From Hymenobacter puniceus (lineage in GTDB: Bacteria > Bacteroidota > Bacteroidia > Cytophagales > Hymenobacteraceae): 64,000 nucleotides of DNA. The translations under genes and the position numbers were made by a program. Positions 16,326-24,793 of this stretch are shown piece by piece; positions within the stretch are counted from its first letter, which is position 1, and the number at the start of each line of letters is the position of its first letter. The stretch is from assembly GCF_014333525.1 (NCBI RefSeq), contig NZ_JACSCX010000002.1, positions 124,001-188,000 on the forward strand. The letters are read 5' to 3'. Below the pieces are notes generated by a model. It was not told where the DNA came from. It worked only from the letters and a program-made list of their open reading frames with translations, and did not search any database.

Positions 16326-17864
16326 TTACTGCTTACTGAACACGTATGGGTCGTATTCCACATAGTCGTTCACGCGCAACTCCACGGTTTGCACCTTGCC
16401 ATCGGCTACCATAAACTTGGCGGGCATCACCCCAAACACCAGGTCGGAGTAGGTGGCCCGGAATTCCTGGCCGTCCATGTAGTCGAGGGTGGCGGTGAGG
16501 CCGGGGTGGTTGGGGAGCGTAACGAGCAGCTGCTTGCCTTTCTGGCTGATCTGGATGAGGCCAAACAGCGAGTTTTCGTACTCGCCCACGTAGGCGCTCA
16601 GCGGCAGCGGAGATTTGCTTTTCTTGCTCACGCGGGCAGCCAGGGCCACCGTGGGGTCGGGGGCGGTGCTTTTGCTGGCTTGGCGGCGGGCCAGGGCCTG
16701 GGCGCTGCGGTCCACGTAGGGCATGCCCAGGTAGCTGTCGAGCAGCTGGTAGCGCAGGGCCTCAAAGAAGCTTTGGTTGTCGTTGTTGGTAAGCACGGCA
16801 ATGCCCAGGCCGGCTTCGGGCACAAAGCACACGTTGCTGACTTCGCCCGAGGCGCCGCCAGTGTGCCAGAACACCTGCCGGCCGTTGTAGTCGGCGGCTT
16901 CCACGCCCAGCCCGTACGTGACGAAGTGCATGGGGTACACGGCCGATTTGCGGCTGCTGATGATGGTGTTGGCGTCACGGGTTTTGCGCAGCGCGGCCCA
17001 GGGCAGCACCTGCCGGCCCTCGTAGCGGCCACTGTCCAGCTGGAAGCGCAGCCACTTGCCCAGGTCCGTGACGTTGGACACCATGCTGGCGCAGGGGGCC
17101 ATGTTGTCCCAGTTATCAAACGGCACCCGCGCCAGCGGCCCGAAGGTGTTGGAGTAGGCGTAGGCAATGTTGGGCTGCTGCCCAAACCCGGCCGACGACA
17201 CGAAGGTGCTGGTCATGCCCAGCGGCTGCAGCAGGTTCTGCTGCACGTAGGTTTCCCAGCTGGTGCCGCCGGTGGCGGCCGGTATCACCTCGCCCGCCGC
17301 CACAAAGGCCGAGTTGGAGTAGCCGTAGTCTTTGCGAAACTGGCGGGTAGGCTGCATCAGGCGCATGCGGCGCACGATTTCGGCCCGCTCCAGGTTGGAC
17401 TTGAAGAAAGTGAAGTCGCCCTGAAACGTCTTAAAGCCCAGGTGGTGGCTCATCAGGTCGCGCACCGTTACCAAGCGCGAGGCCGTGGAATCGTAGAGCC
17501 GGAAATCGGGCAGGTACTTGGTCACCCGCTCATCCAGCCCGATTTTACCTTCGCCATCGAGCTTGGCCAGAGCCGTGCCGGTGAACAGCTTGGTGTTGGA
17601 GGCAATCATGAACAGCGTGTTGGCATCCACGGGCTCGGGCTTGCCTACCTGCCGCACACCGTAGCCCTTCTGCACAACGGTCTTGCCATCTTTCACCACC
17701 ACTACGGCCAGCCCCGGCACGTTCCATTTCTGCATGCCGCGCCGGATGTAGCTGTCGAGGCTATCCGTGACGAAGCGGTTAGGCGTGGTGGTTTGGGCCT
17801 GGGCAGCGGCACTGACGGCCAGCCCAGCGGCCAGTAGGTAAGGTCGGAGAGAAGTAATAGTCAT
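16326..17864 (-). CDS. periplasmic serine hydrolase, class C beta-lactamase fold
   Basis: A 512-residue protein with signal peptide 1-23 (cut after AAQAQ). Catalytic motifs: SxxK at Ser89-Lys92 (SNTK), YSN at Tyr182-Asn184 (GYSNSAF), and HTGG near residue 345. This is the complete class C/PBP4* set. The C-terminal 100 residues (SAYVGEYENSLFGLIQI onward) form a DUF3471-like beta domain found in many such hydrolases. It may cleave D-amino-acid peptides or esters; true beta-lactamase activity is not implied. Followed directly by a small secreted protein gene upstream on the same strand. Confidence 0.9.
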   Translation of the reverse strand: MTITSLRPYLLAAGLAVSAAAQAQTTTPNRFVTDSLDSYIRRGMQKWNVPGLAVVVVKDGKTVVQKGYGVRQVGKPEPVDANTLFMIASNTKLFTGTALAKLDGEGKIGLDERVTKYLPDFRLYDSTASRLVTVRDLMSHHLGFKTFQGDFTFFKSNLERAEIVRRMRLMQPTRQFRKDYGYSNSAFVAAGEVIPAATGGTSWETYVQQNLLQPLGMTSTFVSSAGFGQQPNIAYAYSNTFGPLARVPFDNWDNMAPCASMVSNVTDLGKWLRFQLDSGRYEGRQVLPWAALRKTRDANTIISSRKSAVYPMHFVTYGLGVEAADYNGRQVFWHTGGASGEVSNVCFVPEAGLGIAVLTNNDNQSFFEALRYQLLDSYLGMPYVDRSAQALARRQASKSTAPDPTVALAARVSKKSKSPLPLSAYVGEYENSLFGLIQISQKGKQLLVTLPNHPGLTATLDYMDGQEFRATYSDLVFGVMPAKFMVADGKVQTVELRVNDYVEYDPYVFSKQ

Positions 17865-17912
17865 CGAAGGAGAGTGGAAGGCAGGATTGGGCCTGCAATA
17901 TGCGGAATGCTT

Positions 17913-18401
17913 TTACTCCTTTTCCACCGGGTACTGAAACTCGCCTTCCAGCGTGAAGCGGCGGCCGCCGCGGCCGGCCTCGCACACCTGGCAGCGGTAA
18001 GTGCCGCGCAGCCAGTGCCGCGCGGCATCCACGCCCGTAACCACCACGGTGCCGGTGTTCTGCCCGCACGATTTCGAGTAGGCCGCCACCTTGCCGAAGC
18101 GGTACGACGCGTCGCGGTTGCGGCCGCTCAGAATCTCCTGAAAACTGTAGCTGCCCGCCTGAATAGGAAACCGGTCGATGATGATGGTGAGGCCTTCGCC
18201 ATCGGGGTCGTCGGCGCGCACCACGTTCAGGCGCAGGGCGCGGTCTTCGCTCAGGTAGAAGCGGGAGCTGATTGTGTCGGCCTTCACGGCTTCGCCGTTG
18301 ATGCGCAGCGTGAGCTGCCGGGCCGTTGCGGGGCTGGGCTGCGGTTTTTTCGGAGCCAGACCGAGCAGCGGCAGAAGCAGGAGAGGAAGCAGGCGGTTCA
18401 T
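17913..18401 (-). CDS. secreted protein of unknown function
   Basis: A 162-residue protein with a leucine-rich signal peptide (MNRLLPLLLLPLLGLA). The mature part reads like a small beta sandwich with a pair of cysteines (CGQNTG and CQVCEAG) that could form disulfides. The phrase RYDAS/TYRCQVCE and SYSFQEILSGR recall DUF6252-like secreted proteins of Bacteroidota, but this match is from memory and weak. The ATG at 18401 was chosen for the signal peptide; the upstream part of the open frame is repeat DNA. Lies 48 bases upstream of the class C hydrolase and may be co-transcribed. Confidence 0.6.
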   Translation of the reverse strand: MNRLLPLLLLPLLGLAPKKPQPSPATARQLTLRINGEAVKADTISSRFYLSEDRALRLNVVRADDPDGEGLTIIIDRFPIQAGSYSFQEILSGRNRDASYRFGKVAAYSKSCGQNTGTVVVTGVDAARHWLRGTYRCQVCEAGRGGRRFTLEGEFQYPVEKE

Positions 18402-18464
18402 GGGTGAGGAAAGGCAAGAATCGGCCCAGAAGGTAAGCAGAACATTGCGTTCTGCTGCTCGGCT

Positions 18465-18631
18465 ATCATTCCACCAGAACGTCATTTCGAATAGCACGTC
18501 ATTCCACCAGCACATCATTCCATCAGAACGTCATTCCGAGCCGAGCCGAGGAATCTCGCGTGCTGATGTTGCGACGGTAATCCTGACGTCAGCACGCGAG
18601 ATTCCTCGGCTCCGCTCGGAATGACGTTCTG
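18465..18631. repeat. tandem array plus large inverted repeat, GTCATTCC family
   Basis: Four tandem units of 16-17 bases (18465, 18481, 18498 and 18514; consensus RTCATTYC...CAGNAC) lead into a 43-base inverted repeat (18524-18566 with 18589-18631) whose arm begins with a fifth unit. A further reversed unit follows the right arm. No gene. Confidence 0.8.
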
Positions 18632-18665
18632 CTCGGAATGATGTTTCTTATTCGCACTCGCCAGC

Positions 18666-19865
18666 TTACTCTAGTGTGCGGCCGGGGTACTGCGTCAGGG
18701 CGGCCGCCAGGCAGTCCATGGCCTGACCGATGATTTCCTGATTGACGACGTAAGCCAGGCGCACCTGCTGGCGGCCGAGGCCGGGCGTGGCGTAGAAGCC
18801 CGCGGCCGGCGAAATCATCAGCGTCTGGCCGTGGTGGCTGAAGCTTTCCAACAGCCACTGGGCAAACCGGTCGGCATCATCTACGGGCAGGTGGGCAATG
18901 ACGTAGAAGGCGCCGCTGGGCGTAGGTACCCGTACGCCGGGCATCTCACGCATGCGGCGCAGCATCAGGTCGCGGCGGGCCAGGTACTCGGCTTTGGTGT
19001 GGTCAAAGTAGGTGTCGGGCAGGTCGGCGGCGGCTTCGGCCAGCAGCTGGCCCAGGCCGGGCGGGCTCACCCGCAGCTGAGCCAGCTTGAAGAATACGTC
19101 GCGCAAAGCGCGGTTCTTCGTGACGATGGCCCCGATGCGGGCTCCGCAGGCGCTGTAGCGCTTGGAGATGGTGTCGAGCAGCACGATATGGTCGTCGGCA
19201 CCTTGCAGGTGTAGCGCGCTGGTGTACTCGGCGTCGTAGCAGAATTCGCGGTAGGCTTCGTCGGAGAGCAGGTAAAGGTTGTGGCGCAAGCACAGCTCTT
19301 TCAGCTGCTCCATTTCCTGGCGGCTGTACACGTAGCCGGTGGGGTTGTTGGGGCTGCAGATCAGGATGGCTTTGGTGCGGGGCGTGATTTTGCGCTCAAA
19401 CTCCGCAATGGGCGGCAAGGCAAAATTGTCTTCCAGGCGTGCCGTAACGGTCACTACGTGGGTGCCCGTGGCCACCGCAAACGCCGAGTAGGGCCCGTAG
19501 AATGGCTCCGGCACAATGAACTCGTCGCCGGGGTCGAGGCAGCCCAGCAGCGCAAACGAAATGGCTTCGCTGCCGCCAGTGGTTACCAGCACGTCGTCGG
19601 CCACCACCGGCAAGCCCAGGCGCTGGTAGTAGTCGGCCAGCTTGTGGCGGTAGCTGAGGTAGCCGGCCGTGGGGCTGTATTCCAGCACCCCAATGCTGGC
19701 CTGCTGTACCGCCGCCAGCATGGCCGGAGGCGTTTCGATGTCGGGCTGGCCGATGTTGAGCGGATGCACCACGAGGCCGCGCTGGCGGGCGGCCTCGGCA
19801 TAGGGCGTAAGTTTGCGGTACGGAGATGCGGGCAGAGCCACGCCGCGCTGAGAAAGCTGAAGCAT
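18666..19865 (-). CDS. pyridoxal-phosphate aminotransferase, aspartate aminotransferase family
   Basis: A 399-residue fold-type I aminotransferase. PLP site: Asn174 in SPNNPTG, Asp202 in SDEAY, and the Schiff-base Lys235 in TISKRYSACG; the phosphate-binding TGGSEAI lies near 96. A C-terminal arginine for the substrate carboxylate is probably in GRQQVRLAYV. This matches class I/II aspartate-type aminotransferases (Igamma). Cytoplasmic transamination between a dicarboxylic or aromatic amino acid and 2-oxoglutarate is expected; substrate not determined. Start at 19865 as the first residue of a typical N-terminus. Confidence 0.9.
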   Translation of the reverse strand: MLQLSQRGVALPASPYRKLTPYAEAARQRGLVVHPLNIGQPDIETPPAMLAAVQQASIGVLEYSPTAGYLSYRHKLADYYQRLGLPVVADDVLVTTGGSEAISFALLGCLDPGDEFIVPEPFYGPYSAFAVATGTHVVTVTARLEDNFALPPIAEFERKITPRTKAILICSPNNPTGYVYSRQEMEQLKELCLRHNLYLLSDEAYREFCYDAEYTSALHLQGADDHIVLLDTISKRYSACGARIGAIVTKNRALRDVFFKLAQLRVSPPGLGQLLAEAAADLPDTYFDHTKAEYLARRDLMLRRMREMPGVRVPTPSGAFYVIAHLPVDDADRFAQWLLESFSHHGQTLMISPAAGFYATPGLGRQQVRLAYVVNQEIIGQAMDCLAAALTQYPGRTLE

Positions 19866-19907
19866 GGGTTTAAAGGTAAGCCACGCCCAACAGAAACTGC
19901 TATAAAA

Positions 19908-20453
19908 TCAGGCGCCGCCGCCGTACACCTCGCGCCAGAGCTGGTGGTACATCTGCTGAAACCGGTCGGCGGAAGCCCGCGGAAACGGGTAGCCCTGCGG
20001 CCCCACAAATACAAAAGGCGTGCGCAGCTCCGGCCGGGCGGCGTCGCGGACGCGGGCAAATTCCTCCAGCCAGATGTCGTAGTGCTCTATCAGCGCGTCG
20101 GCGTCGGGCAGCAGCTCCAGGGGCATCAGGTAGCCTTTCTCAATCAGCAGGTTGCGGATGGCCTCGTTGCCTTCTTTCAGAATGCGGGCCTCCAGGTAGA
20201 GGTTGCCGGCGGCGTAGCGGCGGAAGGCCCGCTCGGTGCGGTTGAGCTGCATGTGCAGCGGTGCCAGCAGCTCAGCCAGCGCCTTTTCCTTCCAGCTGTA
20301 GCGCGCCCGAAACGCCGTGCTCAGCTGCTCATACTGCGTGCGCACGTCGTTGCTGACTTGCTCGGTGTAGCGTTTCAGCAGCAGCCCCAGCAGCAGGGCC
20401 ACCACCGCGTCGCTGACCAGGGCGGCCAGCAAGGTTTGCGCGAAAGTGCTCAT
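19908..20453 (-). CDS. membrane-anchored protein of unknown function
   Basis: A 181-residue protein. One N-terminal membrane helix (about residues 3-25, FAQTLLAALVSDAVVALLLGLLL) is followed by a charged, helical cytoplasmic part with Arg/Glu-rich stretches (NDVRTQYEQLSTAFRARYSWKEKALAELLAP). The ATG at 20453 is chosen; an earlier start would add an unlikely polar segment. It lies in the same direction as the next gene upstream (20513-21220, gap 59 bases) and may share its transcript. No family recognised. Confidence 0.55.
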   Translation of the reverse strand: MSTFAQTLLAALVSDAVVALLLGLLLKRYTEQVSNDVRTQYEQLSTAFRARYSWKEKALAELLAPLHMQLNRTERAFRRYAAGNLYLEARILKEGNEAIRNLLIEKGYLMPLELLPDADALIEHYDIWLEEFARVRDAARPELRTPFVFVGPQGYPFPRASADRFQQMYHQLWREVYGGGA

Positions 20454-20512
20454 GGGCAGGTAGAAGATGGGAAGCCGGCACCACAAAGCAATGGCCGCAG
20501 GCTGGAAACTGA

Positions 20513-21220
20513 CTACGCCACCAGCTCACGGGCCGGGTCACGCACAACCAGCGTCAGCGTCGTTTGCACGTTGTTGTTGCCCTTCACAATGGCGGTCTTG
20601 CCCAGGTTGTCGAAGTCGCCGTTGATGTCAGTGAAGCTAACGACCTGCGTAAACAGCGGCTTGTCTTCCACGTTCTGGAGCAGGCCGCCCACTACGCCCG
20701 CTAGCTGCAGAATCACTTCGGCGGTGCGCGCCGGGGCATTGGCAATGGCACCCACCACCTCGCCCACCAAGCTGCGGTAGTCTTCAGAGGTGCGGGCCTG
20801 CGTGAGCACGGCGGCCGTATCGCGCAACCCTTTCTTGCTCTTCAGCACCGACAGCAGCACATGCACCTGCGAGGGCGCCGTCCCGGCTGATTCTGCTGGC
20901 TGCTTCCAGAAATAGGCCGTTTTATCCACGGGCAGATCTTCGCCATCGTCAATGCGGGCAAACCCCGAGAGCGTAAGCGTCCGGGGCTCGGCTGTCAGGT
21001 CGTCAAACACCACGAGCAGCAAATACACGTCGGCAAAGCCCGGAAAAGGCCACACTTTTGGCGTGCGGTTGTCCTGAATAAACACCCGCGAAAGGCGTAC
21101 CTCCAGGCCCGTGACGGTGCCGGATGTGCCGATAGCGCGCGTCTGGCGGCGCACGCGGGCATTGGTAACGGGCAAAGACACCGTGTCAATTACCGCATCG
21201 GAAAGCAGGTCGAGGGCCAT
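20513..21220 (-). CDS. uncharacterised cytosolic protein
   Basis: A 235-residue protein with no signal peptide or membrane helix. It starts MALDLLSDAVIDTVSL and looks like an N-terminal beta-rich half (VYLLLVVFDDLTAEPRTLTLSGFARIDDG) followed by a helical middle (RSLVGEVVGAIANAPARTAEVILQLAGVVGGLLQ) and a beta C-terminus (FTDINGDFDNLGKTAIVKG). I do not recognise the family. It sits upstream of a membrane-anchored protein in the same direction. Base composition matches the neighbours. Confidence 0.55.
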   Translation of the reverse strand: MALDLLSDAVIDTVSLPVTNARVRRQTRAIGTSGTVTGLEVRLSRVFIQDNRTPKVWPFPGFADVYLLLVVFDDLTAEPRTLTLSGFARIDDGEDLPVDKTAYFWKQPAESAGTAPSQVHVLLSVLKSKKGLRDTAAVLTQARTSEDYRSLVGEVVGAIANAPARTAEVILQLAGVVGGLLQNVEDKPLFTQVVSFTDINGDFDNLGKTAIVKGNNNVQTTLTLVVRDPARELVA

Positions 21221-21338
21221 ACAGATAAGCAAAAAGTGGACACTACTGGCAGCTACTGGAAGATATATATTTTATAGAATATATGTTCGGGCAGGCTAGT
21301 GCGCCAACCTGTAGGCCCACCCGGCAGTTACACGCAGT

Positions 21339-21869
21339 ATGAACCCATCTGCGTCTTTTCCGGAACACTGGCTGCGCGGGCCAATCCCCGGCATTTCCCC
21401 ATTGCTCCAGCCAATAGCCCACGCTCTGCTACAGGCCCACGATGAAGTGGCCGAAGCTCTCTATGACTTCCCCGACCACCTGCTGGCGGCGCGGCCGGCG
21501 GGTGTGGCGTCGGTAGGGTTTCATCTGCGCCATCTGGCCGGGGTGCTCAGCCGCATGCAAACCTACGCCCGTCATCAGCCCCTCAGCGAAGCACAGTTTC
21601 GCTACCTCGCCGCCGAGAAAGACGGCGCCACACCACCCGAAACCACCGCCACGCTGGTGCAGCAGTTTGGGGAGGCCGTAGAGCAGATGCTGGCTACGCT
21701 ACGCACCACGCCTGAAGCCACGCTGCCGGAGTTCCGGCCGGTGGGGCGGCAGGCGTTGCCCAGCACTGTGATGGGGCTGCTGGTGCACGCCGCCGAGCAC
21801 ACCACGCGCCACACCGGCCAGCTTCTCGTGACGGCCCGCGTGGTGCAGGCCACCGAAGCAGGCTGCTAA
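21339..21869 (+). CDS. DinB/YfiT-like metal-dependent hydrolase family protein
   Basis: A 176-residue four-helix DinB-like protein. The three metal-binding histidines fit HLRHLAG (around residue 64) and HAAEHTTRHTGQL near the C-terminus, the standard DinB_2 spacing. DinB-like proteins often act as bacillithiol or similar thiol transferases, or have unknown damage-related roles; in Bacteroidota a bacillithiol link is plausible. The last codons sit inside the terminator stem. Monocistronic. Confidence 0.82.
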   Translation: MNPSASFPEHWLRGPIPGISPLLQPIAHALLQAHDEVAEALYDFPDHLLAARPAGVASVGFHLRHLAGVLSRMQTYARHQPLSEAQFRYLAAEKDGATPPETTATLVQQFGEAVEQMLATLRTTPEATLPEFRPVGRQALPSTVMGLLVHAAEHTTRHTGQLLVTARVVQATEAGC

Positions 21870-21910
21870 CAAAAAAGGGCTCCATTGCGGAGCCCTTTTT
21901 TGTTAGCAGC
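21862..21910. terminator. 22-bp perfect hairpin overlapping the DinB stop codon
   Basis: Arms 21862-21883 and 21889-21910 are exact complements; the core GGGCTCC..GGAGCCC is flanked by A6 and T6, so it works in both directions. TAA (21867-21869) lies inside it. Confidence 0.9.
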
Positions 21911-21931
21911 AGTGTTTGCCGACTATAAGCG

Positions 21932-22792
21932 CTAATACATAGCGTCGATGCCGGTTTTGTCGCCGGCCGAGAGGCCAGTGCGCTGAATGTTGAAGGTGGA
22001 GCCGTCTTTGCGGGTGATGGTGGGCTGGCCGTTCGAGGAAAACGAGAACGAGCCGTACATCATGATGGAGCCGAAGTCGAGCACGCCATAGTCGGTGCCG
22101 CCGTAGCCCAGGCCCGTGTACTTGGTGAAGTTGCCTTCGTAGCCCGCCTGAATGTTCTGGGTGAGGATGTTCACGTAATTGTCCCGGTCGGTGCGGGTTT
22201 GCTCGTGGAACAGGCCCAGTGCGTGCCCAATTTCGTGAATGGTATTGCCCGTGGTGCAGCCGGAAGCCAGGTTGATGTATTGGCGGCTGCCGACCATGCC
22301 AATGTTAGACGAGCAGCCCGAGCCTACCCGAAACGTCACGTAGTTGGTTTGGGTGGTGCGGCGCACAAATCGAACCGGCGAGTTGGCCTGCCAATGCGCA
22401 ATGGCATCCGTCACGCGGGCCTGGTTGGGCAGGGCAGCATCAATGGTGTAGTACACCACACCCGACGGCCAGCGGCCAGTGGTGCGGCCGGCGCTGCCGG
22501 GACGGCCGGGGTCCTGGCTCTGGCTGGCTTCTACCTGCTCCTGCGTCAGCAGAATGTCGCCTTCGTATACTTTCTCGCCATTTATTTCCTGGTAGCTGAT
22601 GGGCTGGCCGCCCCATTCGCCTGCCTTGGCGGCACCGGTCTGGCCGGGGTAGGCCTCCTCAGCTTTAGCATCCTGCGCCTGCTCGATTTGGGCGGGCTGA
22701 GCGGCGCCGTCCTGATCTTTGTTGCAACCCACTAGCAAAATAGTGCTAAGTGATAGTGCTGCGGTTGAGTGGAAAAAGGGGGATTTACGCAT
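21932..22792 (-). CDS. lipoprotein astacin-type (M12A) zinc metallopeptidase
   Basis: A 286-residue lipoprotein (lipobox LVGC, Cys23). After a linker of about 80 residues comes an astacin domain: zinc motif HEIGHALGLFHEQTR with His186, Glu187, His190 and His196, and the Met-turn SIMMYGS about 45 residues later. Cys160 and Cys179 may form the disulfide near the active site. Astacins are extracellular endopeptidases; here lipid anchoring would put it on the envelope surface. The gene is followed by a non-coding AT-rich stretch upstream (22793-23021), consistent with a promoter region. Substrate unknown. Confidence 0.9.
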   Translation of the reverse strand: MRKSPFFHSTAALSLSTILLVGCNKDQDGAAQPAQIEQAQDAKAEEAYPGQTGAAKAGEWGGQPISYQEINGEKVYEGDILLTQEQVEASQSQDPGRPGSAGRTTGRWPSGVVYYTIDAALPNQARVTDAIAHWQANSPVRFVRRTTQTNYVTFRVGSGCSSNIGMVGSRQYINLASGCTTGNTIHEIGHALGLFHEQTRTDRDNYVNILTQNIQAGYEGNFTKYTGLGYGGTDYGVLDFGSIMMYGSFSFSSNGQPTITRKDGSTFNIQRTGLSAGDKTGIDAMY

Positions 22793-23021
22793 ACTGATAG
22801 GGTTTTGGTTGCAGATGGCTTAGTAACGTGCAGCGGAAAAGAAATATTCCTCTGGCAACTGAAAAAAATATTGATCTAGATATAGTGCAATAATATAGTA
22901 GCCTGCAAGAAGTCTTCCGCAGCCTTGTAGCACACAAAACAGCGCCCCCGCCGCCGAACCTGCCACCTGTGCGGCAAATTCTAGCGGTGGGGGCGCCGGA
23001 TGAAGTGGCCCGAAGCGGGAC

Positions 23022-23396
23022 TTACATCTTGGTTTTCGTCTTGCTGGCCTTCATTTTGCGCTTTTCGGCGCGCTTGGTGGCGGGGTCTGGGGCGCCGTAG
23101 TTGCCTTCGCGCGTGCCTTGGCCTATCTGGGTTTCGATGGTAGCGCCCTGGGGCTGGGTGGTAGCGGGAGCGGGGCGCTCCGGCGCGGTAGAGCCCGCCG
23201 GAGCCGGGGCGCCGTAGTTGCCCTCACGGGTGCCGGTGCCGAGTTGGGTTTCAATGGTGGCGCCCTGGCGCACACCCGACGGCGACGTAGTGGTGGCGGG
23301 GGTATTGGTGGTAGTAGGGGCCGGCGTGGTCTGGGCTTGGGCAGCGGTAGCTACGCCAGCCACCAGCAGGGCCGAAAGAAACAGGGAAGATTTCAT
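23022..23396 (-). CDS. secreted repeat protein with two 21-residue repeats
   Basis: A 124-residue exported protein: signal peptide 1-21, then a Thr/Pro-rich linker, then two copies of a conserved unit, QGATIETQLGTGTREGNYG and QGATIETQIGQGTREGNYG, separated by a Pro/Ala-rich linker. The tail is very basic (KRAEKRKMKASKTKTKM). The repeats differ at only two positions inside the core, so duplication is recent or under selection. No known family. The 33525-33914 protein has a similar low-complexity design with GTGT motifs. Function not inferable. Confidence 0.75.
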   Translation of the reverse strand: MKSSLFLSALLVAGVATAAQAQTTPAPTTTNTPATTTSPSGVRQGATIETQLGTGTREGNYGAPAPAGSTAPERPAPATTQPQGATIETQIGQGTREGNYGAPDPATKRAEKRKMKASKTKTKM

Positions 23397-23570
23397 GATC
23401 TGGAAAGTCAGGGGGTGGATGATGAGGGCTGTACGAGCGGGCCGGGGCGGCGGTTATCGTGGCGCTAATTGGCGGCGCGGTAGCAGAGGAGCCGCAAGCC
23501 CACTCCCGATAGTGTCTGCAGCCACTGATGCCGGTATTCCGTATCCTTGGGGCTGTGGCTACAAAAGATT

Positions 23571-23702
23571 ATGGCAATTCAGGGCCGCCCACGCCGGAAG
23601 GGGCCGCGGTGGCGCAATACCAAGCTCTATCAGCAACTGCTGCAGCTCCTGGATTCCCTGGCAGCCCGCGTGCGCCGCGAGCGGAAAGCCGCGCAGCTTT
23701 AA
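23571..23702 (+). CDS. possible 43-residue basic small protein
   Basis: A short frame, ATG at 23571 to TAA at 23700-23702. The product is basic: it begins MAIQGRPRRKGPRWRN, then a helix-like stretch LYQQLLQLLDSLAARVRRERKAAQL with hydrophobic heptad spacing. A hairpin terminator follows 20 bases after the stop, which supports a transcript on this strand. There is no clear ribosome binding site, normal for the phylum. It could be a small nucleic-acid-binding or membrane-associated peptide, or chance. Only moderately likely to be real. Confidence 0.35.
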   Translation: MAIQGRPRRKGPRWRNTKLYQQLLQLLDSLAARVRRERKAAQL

Positions 23703-23721
23703 GTAACATATTATGATAATG

Positions 23722-23754
23722 AAACAGGGCACCCAATGGGTGACCTGTTTTTGT
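23722..23754 (+). terminator. hairpin terminator after small ORF
   Basis: A 14-bp stem with one mismatch (23722-23735 with 23737-23750), closed by a very short loop, then TTTTT on the plus strand. Confidence 0.65.
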
Positions 23755-24106
23755 GTTAGGGTGGAGAGAAGAGTCGGTCGGTCGGCTACCGCCGTCGGAC
23801 CGGAACGCACTGCTTCATAACCGTGCCTTTGTCTTTGAAATATTCGCACGGTTGTTACGCCGTCAACGCGTCTTCTGAAAAGACGAAGCCCCGGCAGGTA
23901 CGAACTGACAGGGCTTCAAACCCGCGCCAGTTTGGGTGGTGCGGATAAGTCTGCTATTTGTGTATATTATTGCTTGATTTGCAGATTGTTATATATGATA
24001 TAGTTGGTTTGGGAAGTCAGGATGTATGCTAAAATGGTAGTGTCGGTAGAAAGCTAGCGCATACATTGTGCATACGGTTCACTCACGGTTTACAGTAAAA
24101 TGAGAC
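23755..24106. other. 352-base AT-rich spacer
   Basis: No gene found. It has a small palindrome with GTCGG/CCGAC arms near 23772-23803, then turns AT-rich (from about 23945: many TATATA and TTAT words) toward the start of the low-GC lipoprotein gene. That change of composition marks the left border of a likely imported segment. Confidence 0.55.
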
Positions 24107-24787
24107 ATGAAAACGAACAGTAGATTTCTGAGCCTCATGTTGATGGCTTTCAATATGCTTGCTATTCAAAGCTGTGAAACAGAAGAGAATATGCCAGATA
24201 TACCCTATTATAAATTCACGGCTGCTAATGAGGAGTGGTTGAAATTGAAGAAAGGTGAAAACTGGATATTTGAAACTGCTTCCGGCAAGCAACAAAAATA
24301 TATTGTATATGACATTGTGGAGAAAATTAAAGAAGAATATCGACCAGGTAATTTTGGGGGAATAATTAACGGTCCTTCTACTGCAACATATTACTATGAC
24401 GAGGTGAAAATAGAGGTAAAGAGGCTTGATTCGATAGGTGAAAACTCGCTCGTATTCAGGCGTGATTTACCAACCGGAGCAGATAAAAGGAATCCGCCGC
24501 GAGTAGACGGGCAATTTAAGTTTGGAGGAACTTGGTGGAACTATAGGGGCCAGTCCGTAAATGATGGAATTTATGGAAATATAAATATTGATTCATATCG
24601 GTTAGACTCACAATACAGGACTACGCTGCAAGTAAAGGGTATAGACTATACCAATGTAATCTTACTATCCGCAAACAGTGCTCCTACTTACAGGGGAGGT
24701 TATATTGAAGATATTTATTACGCGCAACAAGCAGGAATTATCCGTATGGTAAGTAGATCAGGAGAAATATGGGACAGGGTACCATAA
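24107..24787 (+). CDS. low-GC lipoprotein, probably horizontally acquired
   Basis: A 226-residue lipoprotein: signal MKTNSRFLSLMLMAFNMLA, lipobox IQSC at about residues 20-23. The body is Tyr/Asn/Lys rich (WLKLKKGENWIFETASGKQQ, YYYDEVKIEVKRLDS, FGGTWWNYRGQSVNDG) and likely an all-beta domain. Codon use is strikingly AT-rich (AAA, AAT, ATA, TTA codons) against neighbours near 60-65 percent GC by eye, which points to recent transfer from a low-GC Bacteroidota. It is bounded by its own terminator. No known family; perhaps a surface lipoprotein. Confidence 0.8.
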   Translation: MKTNSRFLSLMLMAFNMLAIQSCETEENMPDIPYYKFTAANEEWLKLKKGENWIFETASGKQQKYIVYDIVEKIKEEYRPGNFGGIINGPSTATYYYDEVKIEVKRLDSIGENSLVFRRDLPTGADKRNPPRVDGQFKFGGTWWNYRGQSVNDGIYGNINIDSYRLDSQYRTTLQVKGIDYTNVILLSANSAPTYRGGYIEDIYYAQQAGIIRMVSRSGEIWDRVP

Positions 24788-24793
24788 AATAAA

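Noticed and set aside
16290-17837. 515-codon plus-strand frame opposite the class C hydrolase
   Set aside because: Antisense shadow in GC-rich DNA; the minus-strand product has complete SxxK/YSN/HTGG motifs.
18465-18540. Tandem 16-base units could be a CRISPR array
   Set aside because: Units are contiguous without spacers, degenerate, few, and no cas gene is near.
19281-20780. 499-codon plus-strand open frame opposite the aminotransferase
   Set aside because: It is a shadow of the minus-strand genes; low-complexity His/Gly/Val-rich product and no family motif, due to high GC.
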